Shown here in pieces: positions 22,740-26,724 of a DNA stretch of 26,724 nucleotides. The number at the start of each line of letters is the position of its first letter. Within the stretch, counting starts at the first letter, position 1. The DNA lies in the IMG/VR virus record IMGVR_UViG_3300025282_000199, positions 1-26,724 of that record; one strand, given 5' to 3'. The translations under genes were made by a program, and so were the position numbers. The notes beneath the pieces are model-generated. The model was not told the DNA's origin. It made no database searches and saw only the letters and a list, made by a program, of their open reading frames with translations. Source of the stretch: a virus.

Positions 22740-23630
22740 TCATTGGTCAGGCCAAAAAAAGTCCGTGTTAATAGGAACCTCCAAATCCTGCTCGTGGTTA
22801 CACTCCTCGCAAACGAACTCTTGCGTTAAATCAATATTTGGAGTAATCTCTGTCATCACTTTCCTAACAAACCTAGAATCTTGTGCTGGCATCCCGTCTA
22901 TAAACCCGTCTACCTCTTGCTTGCTGGTATTTCCGGCGACCGACACAATGCACGCTTTTAGATGTTCCGTAAGAATATTCTCGGACATCTTTTTCTTCTT
23001 GCGCATTTGACGATTCGCTGTAATTCTTTTTTCGTCAGCGCCATTAATCAATTTAAGTTCAACATCCAGCTGAGACTTGGGAAGTCTTGTTGAAAAAGTA
23101 AGATCACCAGTCTCACCAACCGGCGCGTTAACTTTCTCAGAAACTTCCAAAAGATCTGGTGGTCCTTTAACTTCTGTATTGTGCAGGTCAAAAGAAACAT
23201 CTTGTGAAGAATAGCAACTAGGGCAATTTACCTTTGTTTCGTATTCCTCTCCATATCCGCTGATTCTCGCAGCGATAAGTATAGCATTCTTGTCACCTAC
23301 AAGTAGATGATGCGGGGTGATCCTTCTATCTATGATAATATTCTGCAACAACTTATCAAAAACAACACCTTTCTGAATTAGCGATTTTGAAGTTAAGATA
23401 TCTTCTTCTTTCGCTGTCATCTCTTTGATCTCGATTGATTCCTCATTGTGAAGTGGGTGTCCTTCTGGATAATATTTCCCCTCAGAAGGCAAATCGACCA
23501 TTGCAGTCGGAGACACAAAGGATAATCCACCTTCAGATGGCGGTGAAGTTGACGCAGATGTCACGTCATCAGACTCCTTCGCACCCGTCGAAGGTAATCC
23601 GAGGCGTTCCTCATTATTTCTTTTTGTCAT
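22740..23630 (-). CDS. T4 gp26-like baseplate/tail assembly protein with zinc-ribbon cysteines
   Basis: The 296-residue protein matches the T4 baseplate-protein family (PF12322 type): a disordered Ser/Pro-rich start (to about 38), DLPSEGKYYPEGHPL (46-60), EMTAKEEDILTS (70-81), LLVGDKNAILIAARISGYG (109-127), and a closing FFWPDQ. Two cysteine pairs, CPSC (136-139) and CEEC (274-277), could bind one zinc ion. The protein lies between the tube and tape measure genes, the usual place of the tail assembly chaperone. Its end contains the seven-T run discussed for the next ORF. The ATG follows a CGAGGT ribosome site. Confidence 0.85.
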   Translation of the reverse strand: MTKRNNEERLGLPSTGAKESDDVTSASTSPPSEGGLSFVSPTAMVDLPSEGKYYPEGHPLHNEESIEIKEMTAKEEDILTSKSLIQKGVVFDKLLQNIIIDRRITPHHLLVGDKNAILIAARISGYGEEYETKVNCPSCYSSQDVSFDLHNTEVKGPPDLLEVSEKVNAPVGETGDLTFSTRLPKSQLDVELKLINGADEKRITANRQMRKKKKMSENILTEHLKACIVSVAGNTSKQEVDGFIDGMPAQDSRFVRKVMTEITPNIDLTQEFVCEECNHEQDLEVPINTDFFWPDQ

Positions 23631-23659
23631 TTTTACCTCGCTAAACCTTCCTAAGATTT

Positions 23660-23690
23660 ACTTCTACATTATAGTATAGAGCATCTTATA
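23660..23690 (-). promoter_or_regulatory. Possible promoter before the gp26-like gene
   Basis: The 91-base gap after the tail tube gene is A/T-rich and contains TATAAT on the minus strand (about 23674-23679), about 44 bases before the start. The hexamer 17 bases upstream is only TTTTCT, so this is weak as a sigma70 promoter and does not match the CTATTTAT motif either. Confidence 0.25.
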
Positions 23691-23721
23691 AGAAAATTTA
23701 AACATTATTTTCAATCGCCGA

Positions 23722-24300
23722 TCACAAAACGCGCTCGAATGGATTTGGCGACAATGTGGGCTCGAAAGATGTAAGATTAAAATAGTCAAAACGAATTTCA
23801 AGAGATATTTCAACTAATCCTTCGTTTTCATAACTAAGATCACTGCCGAAATCAACACTCTTAATCCACGCATTTTCTAGTACAATTTCCTCAATGATCT
23901 GTCCGTCGCCATTTATTTGGCTTATCTTGGTATTAACAAGCGCACCAACGCCCGTCCTCTTGCTGATCGTTGAAACATCCGGATTACCTGCACTCCAATT
24001 CGTAATGGTGTCAGGCGGCCGGTACCCAGCAATCTGAAGCAATCGGTAAAGCGCCTGAGTTGATGAAGGATTCGCTGGATCTACGAGGGTGATGGTGATG
24101 GGATCATAGGTCACTCCCCCAGGATAATAAAAAGTATGGTTGATGAACTTATGTTCAGCTTCGCCAACTGTCATTTTGGGTTTAGCAACCGATTTGCAAA
24201 TATAACTAATATAACCTGAGACTTCTGGCGCCCCGATATCTACAAGCCATCGATGCTGTCTCTTAGGATCCGCTGTCGTTGTATCACTCCAAAATGCCAT
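23722..24300 (-). CDS. Tail tube protein (T4 gp19-like)
   Basis: This is a 192-residue protein of the size and beta-rich nature of contractile-tail tube subunits. It begins AFWSDTTTADPKRQHRWLV, a typical start with a short acidic segment and a first strand. It continues through VAKPKMTVGEAEHKFINHTF, YPGGVTYDPITITLVDP and the closing NEGLVEISLEIRFDYFNL. The position directly after the tail sheath gene is the classical gp18-gp19 order. GAGGAG stands 10 bases before the ATG, and a CTATTTAT motif lies in the 59-base gap, fitting separate high expression. The tube polymerises inside the sheath and carries the DNA. Confidence 0.92.
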   Translation of the reverse strand: MAFWSDTTTADPKRQHRWLVDIGAPEVSGYISYICKSVAKPKMTVGEAEHKFINHTFYYPGGVTYDPITITLVDPANPSSTQALYRLLQIAGYRPPDTITNWSAGNPDVSTISKRTGVGALVNTKISQINGDGQIIEEIVLENAWIKSVDFGSDLSYENEGLVEISLEIRFDYFNLTSFEPTLSPNPFERVL

Positions 24301-24334
24301 TTTTTATTTTCTCCTCAAATTTCAGTTTCTGTAA

Positions 24335-24347
24335 CTATAAATAGTTT
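24335..24347 (-). promoter_or_regulatory. Candidate phage (late?) promoter motif CTATTTAT
   Basis: In the direction of transcription it reads AAAACTATTTATAG, 36 bases before the tube ATG, in the gap between sheath and tube genes. It contains TATTTATA, the exact reverse complement of the T4 late core TATAAATA. Third example of the motif next to a gene start. Confidence 0.4.
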
Positions 24348-24359
24348 TCTATTTCGTTT

Positions 24360-26724
24360 TTAGTCATCAAAAGATGCGCCAGATCTCGTCACGATAAAGT
24401 CAAGAGCGATGAATTCGAGTGCCTTAGCGGGTTTCAAATAAATCCTGGCATACATAATATTCCTATCAACCAATTCTGGTGTAGTAGTTGTCTCATCGAG
24501 AATCACCCTATAGTCAAGTAATCCTAGTCTAGTCTTGACGCTAGATAAAAATGGATTGACTTGTCCCAGAAATCTGTTCCAAGTTGATTGAACGTTCTGA
24601 TCGAAAATCAACCTAGAAGCGATTCTAGAAATCTCACGTTTAACATAAATCAACATTCGTCTCACATTGATCCTATCAAGGGCTGATTGTGTCACTTGCA
24701 GCGTCTTTTGTCCAAAAATCACAATGCCCTCTGCTGGGAATTGAGCGATTGGATTGATGTTCGCTGTGTACAGATCATCTCTGTCATCAGAGGTTAGTCT
24801 CTGGCGCACATTGGTTACTGGCACTCCGGCGCTCCCCTCGGTCAATCCACCGCGAGTGAAACCCGCAGGTGCGAACCACAGTTCACTCTTCGTTTCACTA
24901 GAGGCGAGTGTTCCAAGAACAACCACGCTAGGGGGCACCCATAAGGATCCTCCCGTAGTTATAGTGTCGTTAATCTGAACCCATGGATAATAAGCGCACC
25001 CATAACTATTGTTAATGTTGCGCTGATTCAATTGAGATATGGTATCGGACACGCTGCCAAGTCGATTAGCAGCGCTTTCCGTCGATTCCGTCTCTGGTTG
25101 GTATCCGCCAGGCAGATCGATAACTGCCAAAAGGTCTCCTCTGTTCTCGGCAGTTTCCAAAATTTTGCCGGTGATAACCGAATTGGTAACACCCGGAAGC
25201 GATAGCATATTACATTCTACAACATCAGGATCCGCGACTGCATTGATCGCTCTCTCGATTGATGCGAAAGCGTAACTACTCTGAGCGGTTTGAGATGACA
25301 ACAATCTATTAGCAAAAGGTTCTCTTTCTAGGATATCCAAACCTTCAAATCCGCCATTGAGCATTGTAGTGAACTTATTGAATCCCGCTGCCAAAACAGA
25401 TTCATATGAAGCAGAGGTAACAATACCCGATGGAGATGTATACCCTACCGCAGTAAGCGAAGTGTTGCCAACGCGGGAACCGGAGGTGTATGTCGCCAAC
25501 GCAGCAGTGCTCGACCCAGAAATATCATCTAGACTGAAAATCCAGGAATAGTTTAGAGATCCTGTAACACCTAGGTTGTCTAGGTTTTCTGGTTTCCTCC
25601 GGACATAATCAGGGATATCCCTTTGTAGCCTACTGCTGTTGGCGACATTCGTCACAACGCCAAAGTAAGCATCTTTTTGATTAATCAAGGTAGCATCATT
25701 GCTGTTCGCTCGCAGAGGCAACTCTGGAAATTCAAATGAAGCAGTAAGAGACACTGTACCAACATTAACAAAGTCGCTTCCTGCCCCCAATGCGTTCGGA
25801 ATATCATCGGTAACATAAGTGTCGATGAGGGCGCCGTCGGACCCACTAATCAGCTGAAAAGAATCAAACCGTGTTGGTCCGTAAACACCAAAGGGAAGAT
25901 ATTTGGGGTCCGATGCGCCAGCGGCGACTGCACCATCAAGCAAAACTCTCACATATCGTGACTGATTTACATAGTCTCCATAAGTTTGATATCGTTTTTT
26001 GGTATCGTCCCACTGTCTATAGGAATCGCCGATTCTTCGAGCGATAAAGTCAGCCGAATTAGGATTCAAATTTACGTCACTAAAAGTTTCGACTGGCGAA
26101 ACTCTTGCGTCAGCATCATTTATTTTCCTAATCTGAACTGAAAAAGTTCCGTATGGAGCGTCTTCGTTCGGTGACGCCTTTATGTTGGAAATGGAAATCT
26201 TAAGATTTGCTTGTGCCCAATCTCCACCAGATATCGCCTCAAATTTGAAGAGATTCTGCATGTTCAAAGCGTCATATAGGGATTGCTCTCCTAAATCTTG
26301 AGAGAAAAACCATCCCGTAGAAGCGTTACTAAGTTGCATATCTTGCCAATTCTGCTGCGGTGATAGTCCTGCGGTGGTGGTCGTCAATCCCAGAATAACA
26401 CCTAGAGAAGAGGAATTGGCATTAAGTTTGTCACTAATGTTTCTATCGAAAGTTTCGCCAAGGAAATAAGTCTTCTGATTATCTCCTGCGAAACTGTTTA
26501 CCAAGGTTGGGTTGGTGTTGAAAACGTTTCTAATGTAAAGTTTGCTATTTTCTTCAAAGTTGAATACAATCTTGTCTGTATCTGTTCCTGCCGCGTTTTT
26601 CACCAGGGCCGTATATTGATGTGGCGTGTTGTCAGACAAAAACAATCCTGCTGTTCCACTTGTTTGGGTGGTACCATCTGCCAGAGTACCCGTAAGTTCT
26701 ACAACGCCTTCTGCACAGTAAAAG
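24360..26724 (-). CDS. Tail sheath protein (T4 gp18-like), 5' end cut by window edge
   Basis: The reading frame is open to the right edge, giving at least 787 residues; the TTG at 26645 is only an internal codon, because the frame continues upstream (FYCAEGVVELTG and on). The C-terminal 150 residues are typical of sheath: FPAEGIVIFGQKTL, RINVRRMLIYVKREI, FDQNVQSTWNRFL and ALEFIALDFIVTR, the domain that links neighbouring subunits in the contractile lattice. The middle part, rich in Ser, Thr and Gly, is the protruding region that varies among phages. It is already longer than T4 gp18 (659 residues), so it has extra surface domains. Its start and ribosome site lie outside the window. Confidence 0.93.
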   Translation of the reverse strand, partial: FYCAEGVVELTGTLADGTTQTSGTAGLFLSDNTPHQYTALVKNAAGTDTDKIVFNFEENSKLYIRNVFNTNPTLVNSFAGDNQKTYFLGETFDRNISDKLNANSSSLGVILGLTTTTAGLSPQQNWQDMQLSNASTGWFFSQDLGEQSLYDALNMQNLFKFEAISGGDWAQANLKISISNIKASPNEDAPYGTFSVQIRKINDADARVSPVETFSDVNLNPNSADFIARRIGDSYRQWDDTKKRYQTYGDYVNQSRYVRVLLDGAVAAGASDPKYLPFGVYGPTRFDSFQLISGSDGALIDTYVTDDIPNALGAGSDFVNVGTVSLTASFEFPELPLRANSNDATLINQKDAYFGVVTNVANSSRLQRDIPDYVRRKPENLDNLGVTGSLNYSWIFSLDDISGSSTAALATYTSGSRVGNTSLTAVGYTSPSGIVTSASYESVLAAGFNKFTTMLNGGFEGLDILEREPFANRLLSSQTAQSSYAFASIERAINAVADPDVVECNMLSLPGVTNSVITGKILETAENRGDLLAVIDLPGGYQPETESTESAANRLGSVSDTISQLNQRNINNSYGCAYYPWVQINDTITTGGSLWVPPSVVVLGTLASSETKSELWFAPAGFTRGGLTEGSAGVPVTNVRQRLTSDDRDDLYTANINPIAQFPAEGIVIFGQKTLQVTQSALDRINVRRMLIYVKREISRIASRLIFDQNVQSTWNRFLGQVNPFLSSVKTRLGLLDYRVILDETTTTPELVDRNIMYARIYLKPAKALEFIALDFIVTRSGASFDD

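Overview
The window is a piece of a tailed, contractile-tail bacteriophage (myovirus) genome that belongs to, or is a distant relative of, the T4 superfamily. Every gene I can support is read from the minus strand, so transcription runs from high to low coordinates. Genes are packed tightly, with many 4-14 nt overlaps, and no gene-free stretch exceeds about 100 bases. I saw no tRNA, rRNA, CRISPR, IS element, intron or intein. The host cannot be fixed from this sequence. A B12-dependent ribonucleotide reductase, a GapR-like protein, consensus sigma70 promoters and several proteins of the kind seen in aquatic T4-like phages suggest an environmental, possibly marine, Gram-negative bacterium (inference).

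Right part (about 26.7 to 13.6 kb, virion genes in order of transcription): tail sheath (cut by the right edge), tail tube, a T4 gp26-like baseplate/tail-assembly protein followed by an overlooked 51-codon ORF that may be reached by +1 frameshifting, a small conserved tail-region protein, the tape measure, a baseplate or tail-completion protein, a LysM-like gp53-type baseplate protein, a 972-residue virion protein and a 403-residue virion-associated protein.

Middle part (13.6 to 5.6 kb, DNA replication and recombination): a family A DNA polymerase with no exonuclease domain, a divergent FtsZ/tubulin-like protein, a small hypothetical protein, a ParB/sulfiredoxin-like protein, a gp32-like single-strand DNA binding protein, UvsX recombinase, a tiny coiled-coil protein, a 5' flap nuclease and a DnaB-type helicase. 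Left part (5.6 to 0 kb): a class II ribonucleotide reductase, a GapR-like protein, a GroES-like co-chaperonin, a Rossmann-like protein, a nucleotidyltransferase-like protein, a DUF3293-like protein, and at the left edge the PHP domain of a second DNA polymerase of the bacterial Pol III alpha (DnaE) type.

Control signals are clear. Several replication and metabolism genes follow TTGACA-N17-TATAAT promoters that share an extra spacer motif around TGATCTG. Two of these promoters lie in a perfect 76-bp direct repeat that brackets the ParB-like gene. Two intrinsic terminators are visible, one between ssb and uvsX and one in the tail cluster. A second motif, CTATTTAT read in the direction of transcription, sits upstream of three genes, in one case directly after a terminator, and is a candidate late promoter. 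The most interesting items are the FtsZ-like protein, the two-polymerase arrangement, the possible +1 frameshift and the repeat-bracketed cassette.
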